The position numbers and the translations under genes are program-made. This document shows, piece after piece, positions 13,696 through 21,974 of a stretch of 22,135 nt of DNA. The stretch spans positions 1-22,135 of IMG/VR virus record IMGVR_UViG_3300021142_000200; one strand, 5' to 3'. The notes under the pieces were generated by a model. That model did not search any database. It was not told where the DNA came from and saw only the letters and a list, made by a program, of their open reading frames with translations. Position 1 is the stretch's first letter, and every line of letters begins with the position of its first letter. The DNA is from a virus.

Positions 13696-14669
13696 CTAAA
13701 GAAACCTCCGCTAAGTATCCAACCTGCATCTTTTTGTCTTCCAACTAAAAGTGAGTCTGCATAAGTGGAAACAATAGCTGGATTCATGTTTGTTCTCTTT
13801 ACTGTTGACTTTCCTTGTGCGGCAAACTTCATAATCATTTGAATTTGTGTGGGAGAGGCTTTGCCATACATAGGCATTAATCTTTCTGCCAAGCACCACC
13901 TGAGAGCCATGTTGTAGCCTTGTGGCAAATTGATATTATCAAATTGTGTGGTAAATCTTTGAAAAAGTTGATCTACAAATATGTGCATTTCACCTTGGGA
14001 TGGGTTCGGCCACAGGTACACATTCCCCAAAGTCTCTGTGGGTTCATAGTACACAGCCTTCGGCCACGGCCCATTTAGTGTCTTCAGACCAATCATCTGA
14101 TACTGTTCTACATTCAACACAGAAACAGGATAATCCAAACCACCATTTGTTATAGGTTGACCATTTGAATAAGTATTAATTCTCACAAAAGCAGAATTAA
14201 ACCTCAAAGGTCTTTGATAATAAGAATTAATAGTTTCACTTGTTATAGGACTTGTATAAGTCTTATTAAGCAAATAAGTGCCTGCCTCATTTACATTGTT
14301 TCCTGCTCCTGTGAGCATTTGAACAATAGTTGTACCTGATGTAATGCCAGTTCCATTAAGAGTTTGACCAAGAGAAATACCACCAGACTGGATAGAAGTA
14401 ATAGTGAGCACATTACCAGTAATACTTCCAGTAAAGATAGCACCAATTTGACCACCTGGGCCGATGGTGTACTGAGTTTGTCCAGAAACAACAGGAAATA
14501 TGATTTCATTTTTATAAAACACCATCATATCTTCATTAGACCATTGGTCTAACATATCTTGGAGCATATCAAAAGCATCTTGAGATGCTTCAGCAGTTGG
14601 GACTTCACCCGCCTCTAATGCTCCAATATCTTTTAATGCTCTACTGATAATATCTAATGGTGTTGTCAT
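13692..14669 (-). CDS. Tail accessory factor, P22 gp4-like, with an inserted beta domain
   Basis: The product is 325 residues from ATG 14669 (a TTG three codons upstream is open). The N-terminus TPLDIISRALKDIGALEAGE, then DAFDMLQDMLDQWSNEDMM, is typical of gp4-like head-completion proteins that bind the portal. The C-terminal half (PKAVYYEPTETLGNVYLWPNP ... MALRWCLAERLMPMYGK) also fits. About 70 residues (roughly 78-147 from this start, GSITGNVLTITSI ... GTGITSGTTIVQML) interrupt the domain and resemble a beta-rich module that recurs in phage structural proteins. The gene is therefore longer than P22 gp4. It acts with the gp10-like protein encoded next. Confidence 0.82.
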   Translation of the reverse strand: MTTPLDIISRALKDIGALEAGEVPTAEASQDAFDMLQDMLDQWSNEDMMVFYKNEIIFPVVSGQTQYTIGPGGQIGAIFTGSITGNVLTITSIQSGGISLGQTLNGTGITSGTTIVQMLTGAGNNVNEAGTYLLNKTYTSPITSETINSYYQRPLRFNSAFVRINTYSNGQPITNGGLDYPVSVLNVEQYQMIGLKTLNGPWPKAVYYEPTETLGNVYLWPNPSQGEMHIFVDQLFQRFTTQFDNINLPQGYNMALRWCLAERLMPMYGKASPTQIQMIMKFAAQGKSTVKRTNMNPAIVSTYADSLLVGRQKDAGWILSGGFFR

Positions 14670-14671
14670 TT

Positions 14672-14941
14672 TTAGCAATCCACAGAGCCAACATATTCAG
14701 GCAACAACTTAATGTATTCGTAAGCCTGTGCAATAAAGTTTTTTGAGCCATCTGCAACTGAAGGTGTAAACGCAAAAGTTTCTTCACGATAAACTCGATT
14801 TTTTTCTGAATTCATCACATCCATTTTGATGTACATTTGTGCTTTGTCGCCAACCAGACGGCTGACTCTGCAATAGCAATCTGTCAATGTTGAAATTTGA
14901 CCAAAATTGTTTTCTGCGCTGATGCTGATTTTAAGTGCCAT
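14672..14941 (-). CDS. Small virion or tail-associated protein, unknown function
   Basis: The product is 89 residues with a good ribosome binding site (AAAGGAAA). It has alternating beta-type patterns (MALKISISAENNFGQISTL, AQMYIKMDVMNSEKNRVYRE) and a helical C-terminus (FIAQAYEYIKLLPEY). It lies between the tailspike and the gp4-like gene. About seven CpGs in 270 bases is high for this window, which links it to the tailspike block as recently acquired DNA. No family is recognised. Confidence 0.65.
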   Translation of the reverse strand: MALKISISAENNFGQISTLTDCYCRVSRLVGDKAQMYIKMDVMNSEKNRVYREETFAFTPSVADGSKNFIAQAYEYIKLLPEYVGSVDC

Positions 14942-14952
14942 GATTTTTTCCT

Positions 14953-17073
14953 TTACAAAATTGTGATTTGAGAATTACCAATACCGCCACCAATAACTTG
15001 AATTCCAATCCTTGCTGTTTCACTTGTTGATGCAGAAGTTGTTGTTCTAATGGTCAACAATGCTCCAGATAAAACAAATGAAAGGCTCATATTTGTGCCA
15101 GTAATGTTGGTAATGTTTTGTTCAACCAAAGTGCCTGATCCATTTTCATTGATTAGGCTTTCACGAGTAGCACAACGTGCGCCACTAGTATTTGATGCGT
15201 AATTTGCAACTACTTTAACTGTGGCCGCTTTGCCTGTAAATGAACCAAAATCAATCGTATACCAATCTGTTGATGAAACTGCTGAAACTGTTTTTACACC
15301 AGTATTTCCCCAAGTTGCATATTTTGAAACATAGTTGCCAATTACAGATGATCCACCAGAAAAATCAAGCATTGGCTTGGCTGTTGCTTGATTGGTAAAA
15401 GGTGAAAGCACACCAGCACCACGACCCATTGCAACTGCACTTATGTACATCGTAAATGGTGTGGCTGAAGTAAATTGCAACTTTCCTCCAGTCATCCCAG
15501 TTGACATAACCCATCCATTATTCAAACGAAAATCATTGTTTGAGCCATAAAGATCGGTTGAAGTGCCAGGAGATGAAACAACAATTGCTGGGCTACCAGA
15601 AATTATTTTATAAATAACTGCGTAAGACAGTGGAGTGTAGTTATTTGCATTGTCTGAAACAGAGTTTGTAACACCACAAACAGCAAAAGTGCCACCAGTT
15701 GCAAATTGAACAGCTTTTCCAAGACCAGTTGGTTCAGTGCTATCAGAAACAATTGATGCAGTCATATTGCTCTGATACAGACAAGAGGGATAGCCACTTT
15801 CATTCAAAACAGACCAATCACCACCCAATAGCACATTGCCACTTGGGTACAACTGAGGGGCATTACGGGCTTCACCAGCAAGTGGTGCTGGTTCTCCTGA
15901 ATATGGAATATTGAAGCCAATTTGACCACCACCCATTGTGTTGCCACTTTGACCAGAAAAGTGTGCGTTTTCAATTTGCCATGAATCTCCATAAACTCCA
16001 CGAACAGCAGATTCATTGTAAAGACCAATAATGTGGTTAATGCCTCCAGATGTAACGCCATTACCAAGGCTGTCACCAATCACCATTGCATAAATATTGC
16101 TATCTGGAGCTGTAATACCATTGCCTGTATCGCAAAACACTTCAGAAGACAATATTTGGTTCATTTGAAAACTTTGAATTGGATAAGATCCTACAGTCCA
16201 TCCAACATATCCAGTATTTTTAACCCACCAATTTCCCCATCTACATTCTGTCCAAGTGTTCAAATTGACAGTTCCATAACGCTGGTCACAAATTACATTA
16301 CCCAATGAACAATTGGTCAATGTGTTAAAGTAAAACCCAACAAAATTTCCCGCAGGTGGATAATCACCACCAAACCAAGATGTACCACTAACTGTCACAC
16401 CTGTATAAGCCGTGTACCATGATGAAAAACGACAATCACCAGTAATTCTGAAACTGGTTACTTCACATTGTTTTCCAAGAAAATATGGTGCGCTTGGAGC
16501 ACCAAATGTTGTATCACCAATAATGTTTATGTTTTGAATGATGTTGCAGTTGTAAACGCAAAACCATTTTTTATTCAAACCATAACCAACTCCAGCTGTG
16601 GCATAAGGATCAATAATTGTATCTGGAACAACTTTGTAAGACAAAGACAAACCATCAATTGTTTTACCAGCTGCGGCGGCAAACATAGAGTTCATGGCCG
16701 CTGTGTCATTTGTTGTACCATCACCCTTTGCACCAAACATTAAGGGAGTCAAAATGGGTGAAGTCAAATCACCAATAGATGTGATTGCAGGAATGTTGTC
16801 GTAGGTGTTTAACAATGTGTCACTTGATGTTTTGACAACATATTTATACAACTGGTTTGGTGCAACCCAAATTTCACCGCTTGGCACTTTACCAGATGAA
16901 TCCAACACAATTGGATTGCTTTGTGCAACTGTTCCAGAGCTATTTGTGTATGTTGCCACTTGTGTAGTTGTTCCAGCTAAATATGAATAAATCAAACCGC
17001 CAGACAAAGGCACACCATTATTGTCAAAAAATTGTTGACCAACTCCAGCAAAACATGAAAGTGCAACTGTCAT
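14953..17073 (-). CDS. Tailspike with pectate-lyase-type beta-helix
   Basis: The product is 706 residues. The N-terminal about 100 residues (FFDNNGVPLSGGLIYSYLAG ... DSSGKVPSGEIWV) match the common podovirus spike head-binding type. A linker ends at LTPLMFGAKGDGTTNDTAAM (about 109-128), the start signature of pectate-lyase-superfamily beta-helices. The long body is Gly/Asn/Ser-rich beta-helix. The last 103 residues (604-706, from WYTIDFGSF) are a separate domain that is also found at the C-terminus of the fibre gene upstream. It probably binds and may cleave surface polysaccharide. A good ribosome binding site is present. About 29 CpGs contrast with the CpG-free genes nearby. Confidence 0.83.
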   Translation of the reverse strand: MTVALSCFAGVGQQFFDNNGVPLSGGLIYSYLAGTTTQVATYTNSSGTVAQSNPIVLDSSGKVPSGEIWVAPNQLYKYVVKTSSDTLLNTYDNIPAITSIGDLTSPILTPLMFGAKGDGTTNDTAAMNSMFAAAAGKTIDGLSLSYKVVPDTIIDPYATAGVGYGLNKKWFCVYNCNIIQNINIIGDTTFGAPSAPYFLGKQCEVTSFRITGDCRFSSWYTAYTGVTVSGTSWFGGDYPPAGNFVGFYFNTLTNCSLGNVICDQRYGTVNLNTWTECRWGNWWVKNTGYVGWTVGSYPIQSFQMNQILSSEVFCDTGNGITAPDSNIYAMVIGDSLGNGVTSGGINHIIGLYNESAVRGVYGDSWQIENAHFSGQSGNTMGGGQIGFNIPYSGEPAPLAGEARNAPQLYPSGNVLLGGDWSVLNESGYPSCLYQSNMTASIVSDSTEPTGLGKAVQFATGGTFAVCGVTNSVSDNANNYTPLSYAVIYKIISGSPAIVVSSPGTSTDLYGSNNDFRLNNGWVMSTGMTGGKLQFTSATPFTMYISAVAMGRGAGVLSPFTNQATAKPMLDFSGGSSVIGNYVSKYATWGNTGVKTVSAVSSTDWYTIDFGSFTGKAATVKVVANYASNTSGARCATRESLINENGSGTLVEQNITNITGTNMSLSFVLSGALLTIRTTTSASTSETARIGIQVIGGGIGNSQITIL

Positions 17074-17085
17074 TTTTTAATCCTT

Positions 17086-18234
17086 TTACAAAACTGTGAT
17101 GCGGCTTGAAGTCATTTCATAACCTTCAACCAAAATTGCCATACGTGCTGTTTCACTTGTTCCACTAGTGGTTGTTCGAACAGTCAAGGTAGCACCAGAT
17201 AAAACAAAAGACAAAGTTCCATTTGCACCATTAACAGCATTTAAATTGTTTTCTGACAATGTTGCACCACCAGTTTCAAGAACCAAACTGTTTCTATACC
17301 AAATCCTTGAACCAGTACCACCTGAAATCAAACTGAAAACAACTTCAACGCGTGCTGAATGACCAGTATAAACTCCAAAATCTATGCTATACCAGTCATA
17401 GTTGCTACCACTGCTTATTGTTTTGATATTAGTGTTGTAATACAGAAGCGAATTGGCAACAGGCAAAACACCTGACACATCAGTAGCTAATGCAACTTGA
17501 GAAAACGAAACAGTTATTCCATCAGTTCGCAAAACACGATTAGCAGTTGTGCCTGAAGTCCAAGATGGAGCACCACTAGAATTGGTAATCAATGTTGATG
17601 TGTTGGCAGTTGTAATTGAAGACAACGTGTTGGCTGTAGTTGTGTAAAGCAATGTGTTTGTGCCTCCAAAGGCAGTTACACCAGTTCCACCATAACCAGT
17701 TCCAATTGTGCTCCCAGCCCATGCTCCTGCATAACTTGTTGCAGTCAAAGTACCTGTGCTTGGTACAAAACTTAATTTAGTGCTAGATGTTGTCTGAGGT
17801 AAATTACCAGTTGTTGCACTAACAATAGTTGGATACCAAGTAGCAGATGAACTTGTATTATCTGTAATTGCTGTGTTTGTGGCATTTGTTGCTGTTCCAA
17901 CAGATAAAGTAGATTGAGCTACCCAAGTTGGAGCAGAACCATTAGACTGCAAAACATATCCACTTGTTCCAATACCTAATTTAGATAATGCTGTGCCAGA
18001 TGAATAATAAGGCAAATCTCCTGCTGTATAGCTAGTTAATCCTGTTCCTCCAGCAGTTGTGGGAGTTGTCTTCCAACCAATTACTTGGATTGCAGAACTA
18101 TTATCTTTATAAAATAGTTTTCCATCTGTATAGTTAATAGCTAATTCACCACTTGCCAAATTACTAGCAGATGGAGCATTAGTGGTTGTCCCACTGTTGT
18201 ACAGTATTATTGGAGTGTAATTGGTTTGTGCCAT
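17086..18234 (-). CDS. Second tail-fibre protein, composite N- and C-terminal halves
   Basis: The product is 382 residues. The N-terminal about 200 residues are Gly/Thr/Ser-rich fibre repeats (GGTGLTSYTAGDLPYYSSG, GTSGYVLQSNGSAPTWVAQS) like those in the 18548 gene. Residues 281-382 (WYSIDFGVYTG ... SGTSETARMAILVEG) closely match the tailspike C-terminus, including the shared LSFVLSGA and RTTTS elements. The DNA encoding the first about 200 residues has no CpG, while the rest has about ten, so the gene appears to be a join of two sources. It probably forms a fibre whose tip carries the shared domain. The role in host binding is inferred. Confidence 0.72.
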   Translation of the reverse strand: MAQTNYTPIILYNSGTTTNAPSASNLASGELAINYTDGKLFYKDNSSAIQVIGWKTTPTTAGGTGLTSYTAGDLPYYSSGTALSKLGIGTSGYVLQSNGSAPTWVAQSTLSVGTATNATNTAITDNTSSSATWYPTIVSATTGNLPQTTSSTKLSFVPSTGTLTATSYAGAWAGSTIGTGYGGTGVTAFGGTNTLLYTTTANTLSSITTANTSTLITNSSGAPSWTSGTTANRVLRTDGITVSFSQVALATDVSGVLPVANSLLYYNTNIKTISSGSNYDWYSIDFGVYTGHSARVEVVFSLISGGTGSRIWYRNSLVLETGGATLSENNLNAVNGANGTLSFVLSGATLTVRTTTSGTSETARMAILVEGYEMTSSRITVL

Positions 18235-18236
18235 TT

Positions 18237-18548
18237 TTAAATATTAGGTGTAAAAACTTGAGGCATCCAAGGAGGAATTACAGCTTGCTTTTCCAAAGAT
18301 TTTAACTGTTCTTGTAGCCTTGAGGTAATAATATTTACCCCATCCTTCATGGTTTCAGCTTCAATCCAATTAGCCACCATTTGTTCAGTAATTTGTTCAA
18401 AAGGCACTTTAATTTCTGGATTCTGAAACCACCAATTGCCCTCAGTTTCTACTTTTTTGTCATCTTCAGTAGCAGTCACAAAATATTTGGCATGAGTAAT
18501 TAGCCCATTTTCAGCAGAAATTTCTGATATTTTCCAAGTGATTTCCAT
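18237..18548 (-). CDS. Small protein between fibre genes, unknown function
   Basis: The product is 103 residues. The N-terminal half is a beta-like domain (EITWKISEISAENGLITHAKYFVTAT, in parts) with several Trp residues (GNWWFQNPEI). The C-terminal half is helical (VANWIEAETMKDGVNIITSR) with a Pro-rich end. Proteins of this size and layout (start MxxTWKI) occur next to tail-fibre genes in phages and may be fibre chaperones or minor fibre parts. Its start overlaps the upstream fibre stop by a base. The family is not firmly identified. Confidence 0.6.
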   Translation of the reverse strand: MEITWKISEISAENGLITHAKYFVTATEDDKKVETEGNWWFQNPEIKVPFEQITEQMVANWIEAETMKDGVNIITSRLQEQLKSLEKQAVIPPWMPQVFTPNI

Positions 18549-20353
18549 TAGAAAGCACCTCCATTAAGTCCATTTGTAATACATCCAGTGCTTGGATAAT
18601 AGGTTAATTTGGTTGAACTGGTGTACTCAGTTGACAAATTTCCACTGGTTTGGTTAGCAAAAAGCAAGTATCTTGTGCCTGCTGTGGTTGTGTCATCAGT
18701 CACAGTTGCATAAGCAGTTGGGGTTGTCCAGCTAGGTGCAGATGCTCCATTGCTGGTTAAAACCTGTCCAGTTGTGCCATTTGCCAAGAAAGCAGTTGTT
18801 CCAGCTCCAGACTGATAGGGTATATTGCTTGCCACTCCTCCAGCCAAATTAGTAGCAGTTCCAACTGCCAAACTAGATTGAGCTGTGTATTGAGGAGCAG
18901 ATGCCCCAGCAGTTAAAACATATCCTGAAGTACCAAGGCTCAAAAAGCTAGTAGCTCCTGAACCAGTTTGGTAAGGAATTGCCCCTGCTGTGCCACTAGC
19001 AATATTTGTGGCAGTTCCAACTGTTAAGCTAGAAGTGGCAACCCAAATAGGAGCAGAAACTGCACCCAAAGTCATAAGTAATGAGCCAGATGTCCCAGGA
19101 CTTAAATAGGATGTAGTGGCTGACCCAGACTGATAAGGCAGTGAATACTGAGTTGTTCCAGCCAAGTTAGTGGCTGTTGTGGCTGTGTTGGCATTGCCTG
19201 TGGTGTTTTGGTTGAAAGTCGGCCAAGTGAATGTCCCTGTTGAGAAATTCCCAGACTGAGGAGTGCCTAGTATTGGGGTCACAAAAGTAGGTGATGTAGC
19301 TAGTGCTACAACTGTCCCAGAACCTGTAGTTGAATAACTTGTACCCCAAGCACTACCAGTTGAATTAGGGATGCCTGCACCTGGATAAACCATTGTGCTA
19401 GAGGCATTTATTGTGATTGCACTTGAGCCATTGTAGGTAGTGCCAGAGCTAAAAGTAATGTTAGTTCCAGCAGTCAAATTAGCTAAATTAGAACCAAGTG
19501 CAATTCCTGAAATTGTGGAATTTGTGAGTCCAGAATTAGGGATGGTTGCATTAATTTGGCTAGGTGCAATACTAATTGTTGTATTGGTTACAGATGAAAC
19601 CTGACCAGATGCATTTGTAACAAATACTGGAACACTAGAGGCAGAGCCATAAGTGCCTGCTGTGCCTACTGGAGTAATGCTAAAAGTGTATGCACTTAGA
19701 GTTAAGCCTGTGCCTGCAAAGTAGGAGGTCGCATTAGCTAACTGACTCCAAGTTACAGGAGTTGTCCCCAATGTTCCACCACTAGAGATAGTACAAACCC
19801 AGCCAGAATTTTGCTGAGTTGTGCCATTCATAATAAATGTAAAAGCTGAAATTAAGCTATTCCAAGTGTTAGCATCACTTGATCTAGCCCATGCTCCTGA
19901 AGATGCTACATAAATGCCATTTTGTGATGATGTGCTTTGGTTTTTGACCAAAACTCTATCATTTGCCAAAGTGGTATAGCCATCAATGGTCTGCAACCCA
20001 GATAATGTAATATTTACTGTGGTTGCAACTGCACATTCAGCCTTAATTGCATATCCTTGAACAAACATATCCACATAGTTTTTATTAACTAGGTCTGTAG
20101 GATTGCTTGGAGTTGTGCTAATTGATCCTGTTGTGGTGCTGATATTGGTAAAAGCACCTGAAGATGGTGTAACTAGCCCAATAGAGGAACTATTTATTGT
20201 GCTATTTGTGATTGTCAAACCACTTTGAACTGGGTTCAAAGTAGCATAAAAAGGCTGTCCTTGCCCTATAAAAGTATTAAAACTACCATCTAAATTGAAA
20301 TATGCCTGAACTGGCAGGATATTTTGGTCAGATGTTAGGGCAGGAGCACTCAT
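18548..20353 (-). CDS. Large repeat-containing tail-fibre-like protein
   Basis: The product is 601 residues from ATG 20353, just after the upstream stop; an ATG six codons earlier lies within the upstream gene. The N-terminal part contains PSNPTDLVNKNYVD and LQTIDGYTTLANDRVLVKNQ, a module common near phage fibre N-termini. The C-terminal about 200 residues hold at least three copies of a repeat with core NLAGG..(I)PYQSG..TTSFL..GTSGYVL...(S)APxW and spacer SSLxVGTATN. It ends NGLNGGAF, at what is a repeat boundary in the neighbouring fibre. It is a probable fibre shaft, with the next fibre gene possibly carrying the tip. CpG is almost absent (two). Confidence 0.7.
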   Translation of the reverse strand: MSAPALTSDQNILPVQAYFNLDGSFNTFIGQGQPFYATLNPVQSGLTITNSTINSSSIGLVTPSSGAFTNISTTTGSISTTPSNPTDLVNKNYVDMFVQGYAIKAECAVATTVNITLSGLQTIDGYTTLANDRVLVKNQSTSSQNGIYVASSGAWARSSDANTWNSLISAFTFIMNGTTQQNSGWVCTISSGGTLGTTPVTWSQLANATSYFAGTGLTLSAYTFSITPVGTAGTYGSASSVPVFVTNASGQVSSVTNTTISIAPSQINATIPNSGLTNSTISGIALGSNLANLTAGTNITFSSGTTYNGSSAITINASSTMVYPGAGIPNSTGSAWGTSYSTTGSGTVVALATSPTFVTPILGTPQSGNFSTGTFTWPTFNQNTTGNANTATTATNLAGTTQYSLPYQSGSATTSYLSPGTSGSLLMTLGAVSAPIWVATSSLTVGTATNIASGTAGAIPYQTGSGATSFLSLGTSGYVLTAGASAPQYTAQSSLAVGTATNLAGGVASNIPYQSGAGTTAFLANGTTGQVLTSNGASAPSWTTPTAYATVTDDTTTAGTRYLLFANQTSGNLSTEYTSSTKLTYYPSTGCITNGLNGGAF

Positions 20354-20355
20354 AA

Positions 20356-20715
20356 TTAATATGCAGTGCAAGTCATAACAATTACATCACCAGCAGACAT
20401 ATTTGTTGCAAGTCCAGTGGTAATACCATAGCCAGTCATTGTGACTGATGTGGTACTACTAGCTGTTTGTTGCAAAAATATGCCTGAACCATTGGTAACA
20501 TCATTAGCTATACACATCCAGCCATTTGGAGCTGGAGGTAGTGTAAGTGTCCCAGATGCCGCCCCTCCTGAACCCACAGTCACAGCAAAACAATTTGGAC
20601 TAACACCCTTAATTGTGGGTGAAGTACCAAATCCACTTGCTATAACTGGCTGAGTAGAGAAAGTAGTAACAGGAACAGTGTTAGTTGTATTTGTAAAAGC
20701 TACTTGGTTTGTCAT
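20356..20715 (-). CDS. Small virion-type protein, Thr/Ser/Gly-rich
   Basis: The product is 119 residues, all beta-like and low in charge (TVGSGGAASGTLTLPPAPNG, TASSTTSVTMTGYGITTG). It sits in a run of three similar-sized proteins between the coat region and the fibres. It has no signal peptide. Composition suggests a virion surface protein such as a decoration or fibre-base protein, but there is no identifiable domain. Its ATG overlaps the stop of the upstream gene by 4 bases (20712-20715). Confidence 0.6.
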   Translation of the reverse strand: MTNQVAFTNTTNTVPVTTFSTQPVIASGFGTSPTIKGVSPNCFAVTVGSGGAASGTLTLPPAPNGWMCIANDVTNGSGIFLQQTASSTTSVTMTGYGITTGLATNMSAGDVIVMTCTAY

Positions 20716-21065
20716 GATTGATCTGCCACAGGCATTACATATAAAGTATTTGCTGTTCCAACTGCACTCAGATTAAATCCATTAGCAGGCACTGCAATAA
20801 CAGTAGGCTGAGACATGGAAATACCAAGCACAAATGATGTGCTAGTGTTTCCTGCTGTAGGCAATACTGCTGGTGTAGGTGTAATGCTAGTAGGATTTAA
20901 AGGAGCAATTGAAATAGCAATAGGTGTAGAGCCAGTATTCAAAAATGCACAGTAGTTAATCTGGTCATTGCCAACTGGGACAATGCTCAAAGAACTACTT
21001 GCAGTTGTTGTTACTGCCACAGCATAGGTTTGACCTATGGGTCTGTAAACACTGGTATTTGCCAT
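20712..21065 (-). CDS. Small virion-type protein, Thr/Pro-rich
   Basis: The product is 117 residues, rich in Thr, Ala, Pro and Ile and low in charge (YRPIGQTYAVAVTTTASSSL, IAPLNPTSITPTPAVLP). It has a beta-sandwich-like pattern ending NLSAVGTANTLYVMPV. It is one of three consecutive small virion-type genes with the same operon spacing. No family is recognised. A head or tail surface role is inferred from composition and position only. Confidence 0.6.
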   Translation of the reverse strand: MANTSVYRPIGQTYAVAVTTTASSSLSIVPVGNDQINYCAFLNTGSTPIAISIAPLNPTSITPTPAVLPTAGNTSTSFVLGISMSQPTVIAVPANGFNLSAVGTANTLYVMPVADQS

Positions 21066-21071
21066 GATGCT

Positions 21072-21410
21072 TTAAGCCGCGTTAGTGGCTTGTGGGAATC
21101 CATCAATCCTCACAACCTGGAACTGATAAACCCCAGATGCAGGCTGGATAGCAGATGCAGAACCAGATGTATTCTGGAATTGCACTGTTAGCACATTAGC
21201 AGTTGCAACATCAACATTGGTAATAGCAATATTAGATGTTTGGTTGCCTTGGTATTGCTGAAAGCTAACAATATCTGTAGTCTGAAGACCAGAAATAGGA
21301 AAAGTCTGGAGTGATTGTGTAGAAGATGTTGTGAGTGTTGCTGGTGTAATGCTAGGAGCTATGTAGAAAGTCTCATGGGCATTGCCCCTGGCTAGAGTGG
21401 TAGATGGCAT
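21072..21410 (-). CDS. Small virion-type protein after the capsid-region terminator
   Basis: The product is 112 residues with a strong ribosome binding site (AAAGGAAA). It is the first gene after the terminator at 21453-21478. The sequence is Thr/Gln/Ser-rich with beta-type stretches (SLQTFPISGLQTTDIVSFQQ, DVATANVLTVQFQN), ending in YQFQVVRIDG. The pattern suggests a small beta-sandwich virion protein. Like its two neighbours it lacks an identifiable domain. Confidence 0.62.
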   Translation of the reverse strand: MPSTTLARGNAHETFYIAPSITPATLTTSSTQSLQTFPISGLQTTDIVSFQQYQGNQTSNIAITNVDVATANVLTVQFQNTSGSASAIQPASGVYQFQVVRIDGFPQATNAA

Positions 21411-21439
21411 GTTTTTTCCTTTGAAATGATTAAATTGTA

Positions 21440-21478
21440 CTGTTTAAAACAGAAAAAGCTACCCCTTTTGGGAGTAGC
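21440..21478 (-). terminator. Terminator after the coat-region genes, with an adjacent palindrome
   Basis: Read on the minus strand, the stem GCTACTCC/GGGGTAGC (8 pairs, one G-T) closes a CAAAA loop and is followed by TTTTT (stem at plus 21471-21478 and 21458-21465). This is a standard intrinsic terminator 24 bases past the 148-residue gene. Immediately after it is a perfect 6-bp palindrome, CTGTTT-A-AAACAG (21440-21452), that could be a second hairpin or an operator. Such a partial stop would raise coat and decoration expression relative to the tail genes. The minus strand also has a TACAAT just downstream that could be a -10, without a clear -35. Confidence 0.75.
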
Positions 21479-21501
21479 CCTTTCTATTTATTTAGCTTTT
21501 T

Positions 21502-21948
21502 TTAGCTAAAGTCATAACCATAAACATATACATCTCCTGTACCAGTAGCACCAGAGGCAACTGTTACATCAACATATAAAGTTTGATTGTTATAAGCTAA
21601 GCTAGTTGAGCTTGAATCAACATAAGCTGTGCCTAAAACTGCTGTTGACAATGCAGAAATTTGTGCAGTTGTCAAAGCACCAAACAAGCTAGATGGTGAT
21701 CCAGCATTTGTGGTTGTGATGCCTAAAGCTGTTGTTGTTGACAATGCAACTACAGAGCCTGCATTGTTTACATTGGTAACAATCATTTCTTTTGGCAAAT
21801 AAGCAGTTGAGTTAACAACTGGTACTGGTGTGAAAGCCACAGCATTTAGGTTAACACCTTTGGCAACACCAATCAAACGCAGAGCCTGATTAGTGGTTAC
21901 ATTTTGTGGATGTGCTGTGACTGTGGTTGCTGGTCCGGGATTACTCAT
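21502..21948 (-). CDS. Small head-associated virion protein (decoration-like by position)
   Basis: The product is 148 residues with a strong ribosome binding site (AAGGAAA). It directly follows the coat gene and is closed by a terminator, which is the place of decoration or head-fibre proteins in many phages. The sequence is Thr/Ala/Val-rich beta (VTAHPQNVTTNQALRLIGVA, NLNAVAFTPVPVVNSTAYLP) and ends GDVYVYGYDFS. High expression is likely given its position and ribosome binding site. The decoration role is inferred from context; no domain is recognised. Confidence 0.6.
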   Translation of the reverse strand: MSNPGPATTVTAHPQNVTTNQALRLIGVAKGVNLNAVAFTPVPVVNSTAYLPKEMIVTNVNNAGSVVALSTTTALGITTTNAGSPSSLFGALTTAQISALSTAVLGTAYVDSSSTSLAYNNQTLYVDVTVASGATGTGDVYVYGYDFS

Positions 21949-21974
21949 TTTTTAGTTTCCTTTAAATTAATGGG

